From Hyposmocoma kahamanoa (lineage: Eukaryota; Arthropoda; Insecta; Lepidoptera; Cosmopterigidae), in contig NW_020654748.1 of assembly GCF_003589595.1 (NCBI RefSeq), positions 1,181,983 to 1,245,982 on the forward strand: DNA of 64,000 bases, written 5' to 3'. Both the position numbers and the translations under genes were made by a program. The notes beneath the pieces were generated by a model. The model saw only the letters and a list, made by a program, of their open reading frames with translations, ran no database searches and was not told where the DNA came from. Positions 44,218 through 56,664 of this stretch are shown here, in pieces. Each line of letters begins with the position of its first letter. Within the stretch, counting starts at the first letter, position 1.

Positions 44218-44236
44218 AAGTACCAGGAAATTTTGA

Positions 44237-44500
44237 CGACCTCTGTGGTCGAGTGGCTTGCAGACTGGTTTTCATGGTTTCGTCATCTCTGAGGTTACGG
44301 GTTCGATCCCCGGCCGGGTCAGTGTACAAACAAACTTTTGTACATTGTCTCGGTTCGGATATTTGTGGTTCCGTCGTTGTTTCGGATTTCCATAACACGA
44401 GTGCCTTAACTACTTACGCTCAAACAAAGCAACGTTTGTGATGATGTCTATAATAATTGTGATTAATTAGTAATTATTACTCAGCTCTGCCTTCGAACCT
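44237..44500 (+). mobile_element. tRNA-headed SINE (family S4)
   Basis: Head GACCTCTGTGGTCGAGTGGC (box A), box B GGGTTCGATCCCCGG about 50 bases on, body ending GTGATGATGTCTATAATAAT. Single copy in the window. Confidence 0.65.
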
Positions 44501-44570
44501 ATAGAATTTGAAACCTTAGGTCCACGGAGTCTCAAAAAAAAATAAAAAAAATAATGGTCGGAGGAGACCT

Positions 44571-44751
44571 GTGCCTCTACCACGAGTTTACTGTGATAGT
44601 TTTCGCTAGCGAACGCGTAAATTACTTCACAATTTTGGATGGCAAATTATATACCGCCTCTAGCGATCACAAGAAGAAACAACATTTTGTATACAAACAT
44701 TTTACGCGGTCGCTAGCGAGAACTTTCACTGTAAATTCGTGGTAGAGGCAC
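44571..44751. mobile_element. palindromic MITE, GTGCCTCTACCACGA ends
   Basis: 181 bp. The ends are GTGCCTCTACCACGA and TCGTGGTAGAGGCAC; homology continues through TTTCGCTAGCGAACGCGTAA against TTTACGCGGTCGCTAGCGAG. No target duplication can be fixed. Confidence 0.75.
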
Positions 44752-44839
44752 TGCAAGAAGCAGAGTGACAGTGGAATGTATGTATTATAGAAACACCATT
44801 ACTTCCAGTTCTTCCTAACCTAGTTTAGCCTCCACCTGA

Positions 44840-45295
44840 AACGATTTTTTACCTTTACTAATTTGTTTAATGAACAACTTAGTAGAGTCTCAGTACAGAG
44901 TACTAAACAAACTGACCTCAATAGTACGTGGAATTACATACATTTGCCAATTTTTATTGAAATATCCCCTAGTTCGCCACTATACAGGACTTGACATAGA
45001 AATAATAAAAATCGGTTCTCACTACTCAAAGTATATTGAGAGAGAAAAACGCCTTGAATTGGAGAATAGCGATACCAACCATTAAAATAATTGCTCCATA
45101 AGTAAAATTTAGGTGCTATATATAAAAATGAATGTTCATGCGTGATCAGCCACCCTTAGGGGTAGATGATTTTCTTGCAAATGAAATAGGACCACTCTTT
45201 CCAACAAAAAAAGAATCATGAAAATCGGTTCATCATCGGTTCGGCTCATACAGTCGAATTGATAACCTCCTCCTTTTTTTGAAATCGGTTAAAAA
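44840..45295. mobile_element. repeat family D, inverted copy
   Basis: Ends CTCCTCCTTTTTTTGAAATC then GGTTAAAAATAAAG, the complement of the 7308 start. The interior matches CCCCTAGTTCGCCACTATAC and GTTCATGCGTGATCAGCCAC. Confidence 0.65.
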
Positions 45296-45967
45296 TAAAG
45301 ATTTGTTATGATTATTATTATTTTGTCTGTCAAGGTAAATACGATGTTTGCCATTTTATGCTATTGTTATTTATACTAATATTAACCAGTTTTGTTTCAA
45401 ATCTTTCCTTTTTGAAAGAAACTGACATTAGTGACATAAAATAAAAAAAAAAACATTTATTTCTACATCTAACATAGGAATCACAATAATTAAAAACTAA
45501 TAGAAAATACAATTGAGGGATGGGGACAAAAAGGTTAAAGACTCAGCATTGCTGATATTCAGTCTTCACCTGTAGATAGCGATTCGATTGCTGCACCAGG
45601 CTAAAAGGTGCACCTTAAGAAATAAGTAATAAAGATAAGGTAGATATAGGTGTAAGTAAAATACCAGCGGGAGCTCTCTATTACCTAAAGTGTGAAGTAC
45701 CTACTTTCGAGTATGTACGTCACAACACTAATCAATTAACTAGGCCGTTTAAAATTGACCATTGCCAAGCTTAAAGTTCATGTTGTTCACACATGGCTGT
45801 GAACTAAATGATGAATAAACGTCATTGTGGTAGAATTTAGATGATTCGCTTGACCTGTTTTATAGTGCAATAGGAATAGGTAGCTGGTGGAGAATAGAAA
45901 CTTTGAGAGATAAGTTTCAGGAGATTAACATTCTTACACTAACGACACAGTACATTTATGTTTGAAC

Positions 45968-46205
45968 ACTTAGAAAAAATTCCTTCGATCCGGCCAGATT
46001 CGAACAGACGCCTTCTAGCAAACCGTGTCAGACGCTATGCCAACTAAGCCCGGAACGAACCAGAGCACTTCACGAATTTTTCTATGTGCTTGTTGTTGGA
46101 TCTTTGTATCTGGTTTTTAAAGACTTTTTAGCCGTAGCGCCATCTATGAGAAATCTATGATAGTATTTCGTCACAGAGTTAAGTACCTTTACAGCTACCA
46201 GGCCT
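45968..46205 (-). mobile_element. tRNA-headed SINE (family S3)
   Basis: AGAAAAAATTCCTTCGATCC ... GTAGCGCCATCTATGAGAAA on the + strand. It continues into the CTTTACAGCTACCAGGCCTG segment, which is then split by the element at 46216. Confidence 0.65.
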
Positions 46206-46215
46206 GGCTAGAGAC

Positions 46216-46902
46216 TAGAGATGAAACGGATAGTGATTTGGCCGGATACCGCGAGCACCTAGGCAGGATAGCCGGATATCCGGCCGCCGCCGGATATCTG
46301 ACCCACTGCCGTAAACAGTTTACAGCGCGTATCACCGTGATTGATTGATTAGTGAATGATCGCACTTTCACATTAAAAAAAACGTATACGTTTCATTATT
46401 GTAGGTACACATTGTATTTGAAGACAGTTTAAATCGATTGTAATCACGATCCTTTCATTTGGTCGTCTGGCGGTAACAAGTGGTATTTTAAATTTAACAA
46501 AGTTTGCAAGAGTCTATAGTGAAAAACAACCCTCTGAACCTGGTCTCGTTTATGAAAATAAATAGAACCAACTTTTACCACTTAATGCTTCTGCAAGAAA
46601 AACGCATCTTCATCCACCATAATTTGCCTTTATTGGAATTTGAGTATTAAATTTACAGACAGCGTTATCTAACTTCATAGTTCCTTCAGTTACAAGTAAT
46701 AAACAGATTGTTAACGATCCTGCAGTTGTTGTTTATCCTATTACTATCAACTATAATCAATAACTCAATTTATTTGGCGTACTGATTATGAATTTCTCTC
46801 AGTTTTAAACATCCGGTATCCGGCCGGATATTGTTCTACTATCCGAATAGTAAACATTGGCTGGCGATACCAGATAGTTACCAGATATCCGTTTCATTTC
46901 TA
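46216..46902. mobile_element. hAT-like TIR element, TAGAGATGAAACGGATA ends
   Basis: 687 bp. Its ends are TAGAGATGAAACGGATA and TATCCGTTTCATTTCTA, with CGGATATCCGG motifs near both. It is flanked by CTAGAGAC and CTAGAGAT (7 of 8 match). The related segment at 50840-50870 reads across the site without an insert, confirming the boundary. No transposase is seen. Confidence 0.75.
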
Positions 46903-47476
46903 CTAGAGATGTCGCTATTAATTTTAATTAAGCACTTATTGAATGTAAAGATGTTTCTCCATCATGATTAATAATTATAACAAACTAGTGGAGTAACTTC
47001 ACAAAAAAAATTGAATCTCATCCTGACATTCAATAAAACATTTAATTTAAACATTAACTGAATTTCTTCAATTTGAATTTAAATAACAGGTGCCAACTCT
47101 ACAACTTAAGGTAATTTAAAACAATTTTAATAATTGTATTTGGCTCAAACTCACCCGTCGCAAGGTTGAGTAGAACGGTGAATGGTTTCAGTGATGGCAT
47201 TGACATTCACCACGATTCACCTCTCAAGATTCGGAAGAAAATTTCTCACTTACTCGACTGTACCAAATAAGTGACCTTCAGTATATTGTGCTCCATATTG
47301 TGATCTTTATTGTTTACTTTATTTAGACACTGTTAGTTTTTAGTTTTTATTAGACATTGTTAGCTTTTAGTCAGTGCATGTTGTGTTTACCTTTAAGTGT
47401 TTGTGGCAATTAGATTATAAAATAATATATGTATATCGAATATAAGTAATATTGTACACAACGTTGGTGAACCTAA

Positions 47477-47511
47477 TAAATAAAATAAAATAAATAAAAT
47501 AAATAATATTT
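47477..47511. repeat. (AATAA)n-type microsatellite
   Basis: AATAAATAAAATAAAATAAA and similar; simple sequence. The surrounding 47040-47800 shows no gene. Confidence 0.8.
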
Positions 47512-47820
47512 GATGCATTATTTTGCCGCAGTAAAACATCACCAAATAACGCCAAATGTTTCAGAGGTTTCAAACTGTACGTTTCTAGCGAATACAATAT
47601 AATCTGAGTAAAGTAGAAAGTGTCGAACTTCATATGGCAATATTTAAGCGTACATTATTTTAAATTCAGTCAGTTTGACGAACGGTGCTTGTTGTCACGT
47701 GATGCGATATATCCACCATGATTAATAATTATAAGTAACTAGTGGAGTAATTTCACAAAAAAAAAAAATGGTGGTCAAACATACTGACGGTTAATGTTAT
47801 TTATGTCAATAAAAATATAT

Positions 47821-47868
47821 TTTTCGTATTAATGTTATGTGACAGACATAACATTAATACGAGAAATA
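47821..47868. repeat. hairpin, ~20-bp stem
   Basis: TTTCGTATTAATGTTATGT, a short GACAG loop, then ACATAACATTAATACGA. The same arm is seen once at 36486-36505, so this may be the core of a palindromic element. Confidence 0.65.
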
Positions 47869-47869
47869 A

Positions 47870-49360
47870 AAATAAATGGGCTGTTGACAGTCGTCTTCGC
47901 AAAGTTTCAAATTAATTTGTGGGGCAATGTACAACTTCTATAATAAGATTTCGATTGATATTCAAAATTAGCCATTTAAGAGGTTTAAAACTGTAGTGAA
48001 ACAAAAACTTTATGCTAAAGGTTATTTATTATACAGCTTCTGCGTACTTGGATGACAAAATCCGTGGCAGTGACCCGTTTATCTCTTGCAAGTAGTCTCG
48101 ATCTAAGATGTTTAAATTAAATATTGTAATGATAAATGTATATTTACAAAGAGCACCTGGAGTTTCTTGCTCATTCTTCTCAGGGGAATCCGCCTTCCGA
48201 ATCAGCAGAAGAGTTTCATCAGTTTGAAGATTTCAAGTGTAATTTGCTTATTTATGAAATATAAATTATTTGAAAATGATTATTATGAGGCTTTAAAATT
48301 CTCCCGTTCCCTTTTTCTTTTTACATTATGTAAACAAATAACTTCTTCTTATTTTAAGGTTAGGCTCTTGTTCAGCGTCCTATAAGGTATAAAGCCGTAC
48401 GTCGTCGGCCAGTGACGGTTCGTGTTGTCTGTGTTGAATCTTTACAAATGAAGCCTATAACATGTTTTTGAGAACAAGCGTATTTAATTACTTAGTTAGA
48501 AGAGGCGTAACTGTGAAACAAGGAGAAATCCCCACCAACATGTGTAACGCTCTTGAATAGAAGAAAAAACATGTTAAATATACTTTTCTTAATAAATAAG
48601 AGTCTCGTTGCTAAAACAAACCCAAAATGTTTTAAATTGGAGACCTAATTTTAGTCACTAGGTCATTAACTCATAAAATTTGAAATAGAATGATCTCATT
48701 CATTCCGCACGCATGAAAACAAGGACCGAAACGCGTTGACCTCTGTCGTAGTATTTTCAGCAACGTAACACAGCTCTATGATGTTTGTGCCAGTGACCAA
48801 ATAACATGGACATAATCTTTGAAGTTGAATCTACCGTGTTCGGGGTCTACAAGTAATGGATAGTTTGTATATACTTGTTTGTCCATGGTTGCCGTAGCAA
48901 CCGTATCAACAATCTCACGTGGTAAAATATCGTCGATTCGGTCATTGGGTCATTGATCCTTGATCCTTTACATTACAATTACTTTTTGCCAGAAAATTAT
49001 ATGTATAAATGAATGTTACTTATTTCATATGAGCTATATGTGTATAATTATTACCTTTTTTAATATACAGCGTCGATGTTAGAAGTTTCTCTAACGCCTT
49101 TTAACTTTAGCCTGAATAGTTTTAAATTGTAGCATTCGAGAAATAAAGTACGCTAGAGCGTAGATATCGTTGAAAGCAAAGTACTTCGACTTCGTGCTAA
49201 CGGGCCGTAATAAGTCAATGATACAAAAATGGAATGTTCCAGGCTTTTTCGTAGACCGAAAGATAAACGGTGGGGTTGGAACTAAACAGTAATATTTACT
49301 TTAATAAATGTTTGCCGGTTAAGTAAATGCGGGTGGGAAAAATTGAATGAATGTTTCATG
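47870..49360. other. no recognised gene
   Basis: I find no homologous exon, SINE head or LINE motif here. There is one 72-codon frame (48167-48385) without recognisable similarity. It may hold old, decayed repeats. Confidence 0.4.
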
Positions 49361-49361
49361 T

Positions 49362-49655
49362 ATCGGCTATTCTCACATTCGGTGTTCTCAGTCTAATTAC
49401 CGTAGTCATTGTTTTTCTCCATGAATTTTTTAAACTTTCTAATTACCATATCCATGGCTACGGTAATTAGATCTAATTACCGTTCCCATAAAAGACTAAT
49501 GCCATTTAGACATATTGATAGTCAAGCTGAAAGTTGTTCATATTTCAATGTTATTGGGTATGTTAAGCGAGAAAAAATAATGGCTACGGTAATTAGGCTG
49601 AGGACACCGAAATGGCTACGGTAATTAGGCTAGGACATCGAATGTGAGAATGGCC
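49362..49655. mobile_element. palindromic element built of CTAATTACCGTAGCCAT repeats
   Basis: The ends CGGCTATTCTCACATTCGGT and ATCGAATGTGAGAATGGCCG are complements. At least six copies of the 15-17-base motif GGCTACGGTAATTAG, in both orientations, fill the interior. No coding capacity is seen. Confidence 0.7.
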
Positions 49656-49779
49656 GCTATAAGTTAGGATTGTCTAGTTATTTCTGTTTATTTATTTATT
49701 GCGCGAACACGCAGTTCACATTCTACTTTTCCGTTTAAACAGTTGATTAAAACAAACTTTGTTAATAATAATTATCAGA

Positions 49780-49975
49780 GTTTTTTGACTTTCGACCTCA
49801 AAGGTTTGTGGAATTACATCTATTTGTCAATTTTTATTGAAATCGATTATCGGAAAGTGCATGAAATCTTATTCATCCCCTAGTTTGCCACCCTTAGAGG
49901 TGAAATATTTTCGTCAAATTTAAATGGGACCAATACAGAGGTACCCTCTTTCCAACAAGAAAATAATCTAAATAA
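49780..49975. repeat. repeat family D fragment
   Basis: GACCTCAAAGGTTTGTGGAA, then CCCCTAGTTTGCCACC and ACCCTCTTTCCAACAAGAAA: an inverted, truncated family D copy. Confidence 0.55.
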
Positions 49976-50589
49976 ATACTTCTACTAGTTAAATTTGGAA
50001 GTTGTTTAACTAATAGAAGTAGTGGTGTAAACGGCAACTCGATAAGACAATCCGTTGTGACTGAATGTTCGTCTTAAATGTTATTATTATCTTAGATGTT
50101 AGCTTGCATTTAGGTACGCTTGTAGCTCGTAAAAAAGTGACGTGATTTTCGGAAATATTTTCGGAAAACTAACAAAATAACTAAAAACTAACTTACGAAA
50201 TAAAAGTAACGTATAGTTTCAAATAAAATTTAAAGGTGTACCTGGTGTCACGAACGTATGTTATTTTTTAAAACTATTTCTCTTAAAAATTGCTTTTCGA
50301 ATAATTAACGTTATTTTATTATTATGTGTGCGAATTAAGGCCAGTCACCGAAGGACAAGCCCAAATAACTAATAAAAAACAAGACCAAATGGTTTAGGTA
50401 TTTACTATTAAATAACGGTCTCACAAAAAATTTAAGACACACAAAGGATATTGTCTAAAGAATGTGCTAATTCGTTACACGATAGGATGTATTTATCCGA
50501 ACATATAAAATCCTGAAAACAGGCTAAAATAAAAGTCTTAAACGAATTATTTAAGAATGAAATATCTAATCATTAATACAAAGATCGAA

Positions 50590-51020
50590 CACTCAGAAAA
50601 AATTCCTTCGATCCGGTCGGATTCGAACCGACGTCTTCTTGCATACCGTGCCAGACGCTATACCAACTAAGCCACGGAACGAACCAACGGACCCAACGAA
50701 TTTTTGCTATGTGCTTGCGTCATGTCTTTGTATTTGGTTTCTCAACGACTTTTTAGTCGTAGCGCCATCTATGAGAAATCTATGAAAGATTTATAAATTT
50801 TAAATATAAAGATATAAAAATTTAAAATACAGTGAATAGCGACATCTCTCGCCAGGACTAGTAGCTGTAAAGGTACTAACTGGGTGATAAATCTTTCATA
50901 TATTTCTCATAGATGGCGCTACGACTAAAAAGTCGTTGAAAAACCAAATACAAAGACACGACGCAAGCACATAGAAAAAATTTGTTGGGTCCATTGGTTC
51001 GTTCCGTGGCTTAGTTGAAA
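50590..51020. mobile_element. two S3 SINE-like arms in inverted orientation
   Basis: The left arm 50590-50800 carries the full head (box B complement GGATTCGAACCGACG). The right arm 50885-51017 repeats its inner ~130 bp in reverse with few mismatches. The spacer (50800-50885) contains GCGACATCTCTCGCCAGGAC. Transcribed, it would fold into a ~130-bp hairpin. Confidence 0.7.
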
Positions 51021-51179
51021 TGAATTCAATAAAAATTTTAAATGAAATATCTAACTTTGGAAATATTTTTCACATGGAATAATTTTTCTTTAAGTAGTAG
51101 AGAGAATCTGCTAAATTTTGTTTTTCAACTGAAACTATAATAATTAAATTCACAGTTATCCTAAAATGTGTAAATTGCC

Positions 51180-51375
51180 CAGCGGTAACGAACGCCGCAC
51201 CACTCGACTCGTTGTCCCGTCAGTCGCTATCCAGCGCTTACGGACGTTGGATTTGTGTCAAATTTGCTCCGCGCGTTCTTATTTTAGTCATAATCATTTT
51301 GAGCACGTGAATTGACGCGAGGGGCGACCCCCACACCTCACGTCCTAAAATCTAGGCTCGCTTTGAAATACTTCG
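51180..51375. other. GC-richer unique-looking block
   Basis: ACGAACGCCGCACCACTCGA ... GAGGGGCGACCCCCACACCT stands out from the AT-rich surroundings and matches no repeat in the window. A promoter or noncoding exon is possible, but there is no direct support. Confidence 0.3.
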
Positions 51376-51379
51376 CCTT

Positions 51380-54300
51380 AAGGTGAAATTATATTCCGTG
51401 AAATTTAACTTGATTATAACGACACATATGCCCAACTTCATGAGCCAATGATGGATGGCTGGGATGACACGATCACGAGAATCGGTTTTAAAATAATACC
51501 AAATGAACTATCACATATTTTAATCAGTGTCATGTTAAGAACTGAAATCAACTCACGAATAATGTCGAATGTGTGACTATTTACGAATTTTTACTTAATT
51601 TTCATAAAACGTTACATTACACAATGAAAAAAAATCATTAAGTTAGGTGTCATTGGCGGAGATTAGTTAGTATTAGCAACGTGCTTTAGGTACTTATACA
51701 CTTTAGGGAAGGTGAGTTTCGTATATTTAAAAAAAGGACCTACTTAATATTCATATACAGAGCAGATCGCTGGTTAACTATTATTTTGAGGTCGTCACGT
51801 AAAAACATAACAAACTTACTCTTGACAAGGTGGAAAAGCATCACTTTCTTGTAAGTAGTTTCACTACTCGACCATAGATGGCGCTATGTGTAATATCCGA
51901 AACGAGATCCTAAAATTGCGTTACTTGTGAAATTCTAGAACTAACCTTAGAGGTATCCTTAAAAAGGTTAACAAATAAAACCACGAATAAAATCAAGATG
52001 ATTTTTTATATTAATGTTAAAGAGGATTAATGTTAATATTAAGAACAAAAGTATTTTGTTTCTATATGTAAAGAGTACAACGTCTATAACATCTATTAAT
52101 AGAAGCGTTTACGTTTTATAAATTTTAAAAGTTATAAAATTTATTTACTATATCGAGTGGGTTAAAATCAATTTTCTTAGGTATTATAATGCTGTCCACA
52201 CTTCTAAACCAAGTTATACTGTTCATAATTACTGTTTCTATGTTTATTACTGAAGGACTTCAATTCCACGTCTTGAAATTTAAAAAAATTAAGTAAATTA
52301 CGATTCATTTTATTCGTTTTAGGAGTTTCAAAATGGCCACCGTAAAGATAACGATTTTCCGCGAAAAAATGTCAGAAAATTAAAAGCATGGCCAATAATA
52401 TGCCTCAGCATGTCCCGAAGGTCGAATAATTATAAGATACAATTAAATTAATAAAAAATATTTCACTTTCAAACGTGTGAAAACAATTTTATGTGCATTT
52501 AAAAAAATAGGAAAATTTGGTGCAAGAAGAATATTTATGTAGGATATTTACTTATTAATGATTAATATAAGTCCTCTTTTTACGTCAAAGCTTAACAAGG
52601 AGACCGGTCTTTAAAATCCTAAGGATTGTTAAGTTGGATTTCCGGTTTAGAAATGTGTACAGATGAAGCGAATACTTTTAGTTTTTCTTTTTACTGATAC
52701 TTAATATAATTTATACTATTTTTCAAGCATAGTAGGTAGCGTAACTATATTCTTTAGACTAGTTTATACACCTTTCTGACATAACAAATTAAATTAAAAA
52801 AAATTACAGGTTAGCCAAATATTTTTGCATTTGATTTGTATCCTGAATTACAAAATGCCAAGCGTTTGTTAGCTTAGATTACGAACAAAACTTAAATATA
52901 ATAACATTTCAATAATTATTCTTAAAAGAAACCATCATTAGAACAGCCGTTGTATTTTTATAATCTAAAAATGATTTCATTCTAAATGCGAGGACTAAAA
53001 TATTGGCAGTTAGATTTAAAACAGAATGTTCACAATCATAATAAAACTTAGGTCATATCTTGTAACTACGTCAAAATGTACATTTAATGTATTTTAAAAA
53101 AATGTATTTGTAGAATGTAATATTACGTTCATTAGAAAGAGTGAATGAATATCATGATCGTGCAAACATTTTGCTTTTTTTTTTAATTTATAAAAATTCT
53201 TCTGTAACAGTTTTAACCAGATGTACAAGAGATGACCCAAAATATCTTATATCCAATATTGAAATATTTTTAACTTAAATATAAAGTAAATAATAAAAAA
53301 ACTTAATTGATACACATTTTAAGGCTCACGTTTTTATAGATGCGTTTGAACATCTTTGTTCTTAAAAATTTTTAGGGATTTCGTATTAATAAACAGTGAA
53401 AGAGATGGCAACAAAAAAAGATTCATCAAAATTTGTCAGTAAAAACGTGAGCAGAAAAATCAACCATTACGCAACATAATATACGAATTATAAAATTAAA
53501 ATGTAAAATGCCAATATGAAGTACGACACACATTAAATAAAAAGAAATTTACTTGTAATGTTTCATAAAATTATTGAATAAATATTCTTAAAAGAACAAT
53601 ACTTGAATGCTTATTTTAATGAAAAATAAACTTTATTTATTTATAGAAAAAATGTATTTTATATAACATAAAAAGAACTTATTCTAGTTTAAACTTAGTA
53701 CTGAAATAAACTTACTGACTAGTTTTTATATAAACCAGAATTTTATGGTAATATTTTTTGTACCTCTGCTATTTACTATTACAAAAATTAACAGAGATAT
53801 AGTTGTTATATTTCCCATAAGACTCTCATGGTTACATTAATACAAAATTAATATTTTCGACACACAGCATTTTAAATTGAATCGTCAACTTAATGGAATA
53901 AGATTCTATAATTACTTAACGTAAATAATTATTAGGTATCGTATAGTTCTAGAACGAATCGATCAAGTTTCAATACTTTTTGACCTTTTCCTCTGTACTT
54001 GAAAAAGGACCGAGGTTTAAAAACGTATTTTTGTCTGATATTTCGGTCGTTTTATTTGCGTACAAATCTTACATCGAAGTTCAACAGAGTTGCCTTTTTA
54101 GTTCTGACTATATATAGAAGCTCTGGCTTCTGCATGGAATTTTTGCTGTGATATGTTAGGTGCTTGTTTCAATTTTTTATTAAATAGGCATATACAGGAT
54201 GCCCTGGAAACAGTGAATAAGTAATAATTATTCAAGGGCGTAACAATAGCTCAAGAATAACAACTTTAGATTGTCACTTACGCGTACTTTAAACTAAGTG

Positions 54301-54455
54301 ACATAGTATGCATCCCTGATGGTACTTATAATGTTTTTACGGTCGAAGTACATTATGGACACCGAGATGCATTATCGTTTTTGTCACTCTTACAAATTTG
54401 CATTGCGTCTCCCAGATTAAAGGGCAGGGAGAGACAACAATATCAACGGCATAGG
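51380..54455. other. AT-rich intergenic stretch, nothing recognised
   Basis: About 3 kb of very AT-rich sequence without open frames longer than 60 codons, SINE heads or terminal inverted repeats that I could find. It is probably plain intergenic sequence or very old repeats. Confidence 0.5.
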
Positions 54456-54461
54456 AGATTT

Positions 54462-54628
54462 AGGATCGTATTCCAGAACTCTACTCAATGCTCAAGTCAG
54501 GATTGCACTGGCAACACAAGCACTGGAAATACAACCCTAATGGCAGGGACTTGAGTATGATTTCGAGTGCTTTAAACCATACTCAAATCCTCACTTGAGC
54601 ATTGAGTAGAGTTCTAGAATACGACCCT
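54462..54628. mobile_element. palindromic MITE (family E), copy 2
   Basis: 167 bp, the same length as copy 1 at 19081-19247. The ends are AGGATCGTATTCCAGAACTC and GAGTTCTAGAATACGACCCT. The right flank starts TA; the left flank TT has probably mutated. Confidence 0.85.
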
Positions 54629-54662
54629 TATAGTCTTATGTCTATGTTCTGTCATCTCGTGT

Positions 54663-54912
54663 AGATGTCGCTGAAGTGACAGCGAAGTAAATTCAGCGAC
54701 CTGTCTGTGTCCGAAGTCAAACGGATTCAGATGGGTCGTTGCAGAGACAAGATGTGTGAATGGAATTTTAGGGGTGTTAATTCAACCCAATGTAACTGCG
54801 GTGTTCTGGACACAGTCCATGTACTTGCTCGTGTGCCCCTCGTGTCCAAATACACGAGGGAAAATTGCGCAATCGAAGTGGCAAAACAACAACCTTGTCA
54901 AAGCATTTTGTA
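54663..54912 (+). pseudogene. possible LINE C-terminal zinc-knuckle scrap
   Basis: The frame reads SEVKRIQMGRCRDKMCEWNF, then CNCGVLDTVHVLARVPLVS. The CxCG...H pattern after a W-F motif resembles the carboxy knuckle of some non-LTR retrotransposons, but the last Cys is absent. Low confidence. Confidence 0.3.
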
Positions 54913-55797
54913 AGGATACGGTCACGTTTTTTGAAATGTGCTGGGTTGTCACTCACTAAATAGCACGCCACCTTGTATATTTCACGATTTTTATTTACAA
55001 AAGCAATAAGGGCACAATGCAGTTTACTGTTTAGTACTAGCATGGGCCAATAACACAAGAGGACTGATAATCTCCAAACTACAGATCGTTACTGTGATAA
55101 ATGGCAAAAATCTGTCTTGGCGCGGACCAAGCAGCCTGGAAGTAGTTTATATTATGTAAATGGCCATGGATATCAGTTAATTCCTCTTTAATATGAAATA
55201 CAAGCAAAAGTTTTTGTTTTCCTTGTAATATTATTCAAATTTTGTCCATGAGCTAAAATGATTTTCTGAACTTTGACAAATATGCGCACCAATAGATAGC
55301 ATTGTGTGTTACAAACTAATTTGTAAATTAACGCTTGCTAATAATATGGGTAGATGGCGCTAATCCTAAACAAAATAAAAGAATAAACGGTAGTAGCCTT
55401 AAAAATCTGTGCAATCAGCGCCATCTAGTTGATTTGTTTGTTATCACTAGAAATTAGCGTAGTTTTGATAAATTGCAGCTCGTCAATGTAAAACAAATAA
55501 GTTAGAATACAAAAATAGCTGCGCTGTCTTGTATCGCGATCCTCTTGATTTATTGGTCAATGATGCTAAGTATTCTATGGAGAACAATATGATAGTTGAA
55601 CGCTGAAAATATGAAGATCATGACGATTGTCCCTATTAAATGGTAACATCGTTCGTTGTTAATTGGTCGTCACGTTCTGACTGCTCTAAATGGAAAGAGG
55701 AGAAGAACATAAGGGATTTCTTACTTCAACTAATTAGTTGACTAACTAAGAATGGAAGGATACAAATGACTGCAAGAATGGTCTTTAAGGGCTCTTA

Positions 55798-56026
55798 CAC
55801 ATAAACACGATACGATGCCGCGTCGTGCTACGACGCGCGTGTCGTGGAAATCTACGACGAGGAACGTAAAAATTCAAGACACATCGCAACGTGGCACAAC
55901 GCACGACGTGGTATCGTAGAAACTCACGGTGCGCTCTCCAGTTTCGCATTTATTTGATATTATATTCCACGATACGCGCGTCGTAGCACGACGTGACGTC
56001 GTACCATGTTTGTGTGTCAGAGCCCT
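55798..56026. mobile_element. palindromic MITE, AGGGCTCTTACACA ends, TA flanks
   Basis: 229 bp. The ends AGGGCTCTTACACA and TGTGTGTCAGAGCCCT are near-complements, and homology extends through CGTCGTGCTACGACGCGCGT. It is flanked by TA on both sides (55796-55797, 56027-56028). Confidence 0.78.
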
Positions 56027-56211
56027 TACACGTTCGCTGGCAACTAGGTGATTTTGGCGTTAATTATTTCGGATCTAGCAGTTGGAATAAATCAATACCT
56101 CTACATTGTTTGGAAACTATACTCACACAAAGACAGTGGTCACATATATCTAACAGTCAACTAGTTGCGTACGGCGAAAACACGACTAACATTTACAAAT
56201 AAGGGCGCGTT

Positions 56212-56568
56212 CCCATTATACCGTAACGTTTTATTTATAGTTGAACGACTGTCGTGTCTAACTGTTACCACTAGATCGTGACAACAATTTATCGGTTCAC
56301 GGCAACAGCCTTGCCGTTTGCACGACAGAAGCTACGATTATCTGTTGTCACATTTTTATCGAGAAGTTTTATTTATCGTCAGACGACTGTCGTTCTAGCT
56401 CTTCCCATTGTTACGACAGTCTGTCGTCGTAACGTCAAAAAAGTCGTGAATGACAGTTAATCGTGTTGTACCATATGGGAACAGCTTCATTTAAATATAC
56501 AAGCCACGACATTTTAAACTGCACGACTATCAAATGGGATGCACGACTACAGAATGGGAACGCGCCCT
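56212..56568. mobile_element. palindromic MITE, AGGGCGCGTTCCCATT ends, TA flanks
   Basis: 357 bp. The ends AGGGCGCGTTCCCATT and AATGGGAACGCGCCCT are exact complements. TA precedes and follows. The interior has many ACGAC/GTCGT motifs. It lies just downstream of the lectin-like gene's stop codon, possibly in its 3' UTR. Confidence 0.82.
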
Positions 56569-56664
56569 TAATTTACCATCGACAATTTAATCTGAAAAGC
56601 ACAATAGAAGAAGGCGCTTACATCTACACAAATAAAGCATACACTTAGATACATTTAAAAAAGT

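Noticed and set aside
55798..56568. Tandem palindromes considered as a CRISPR-like or replication-origin array
   Set aside because: No regularly spaced direct repeats with unique spacers; the sequences are two MITEs with inverted ends and TA flanks in a eukaryotic genome.
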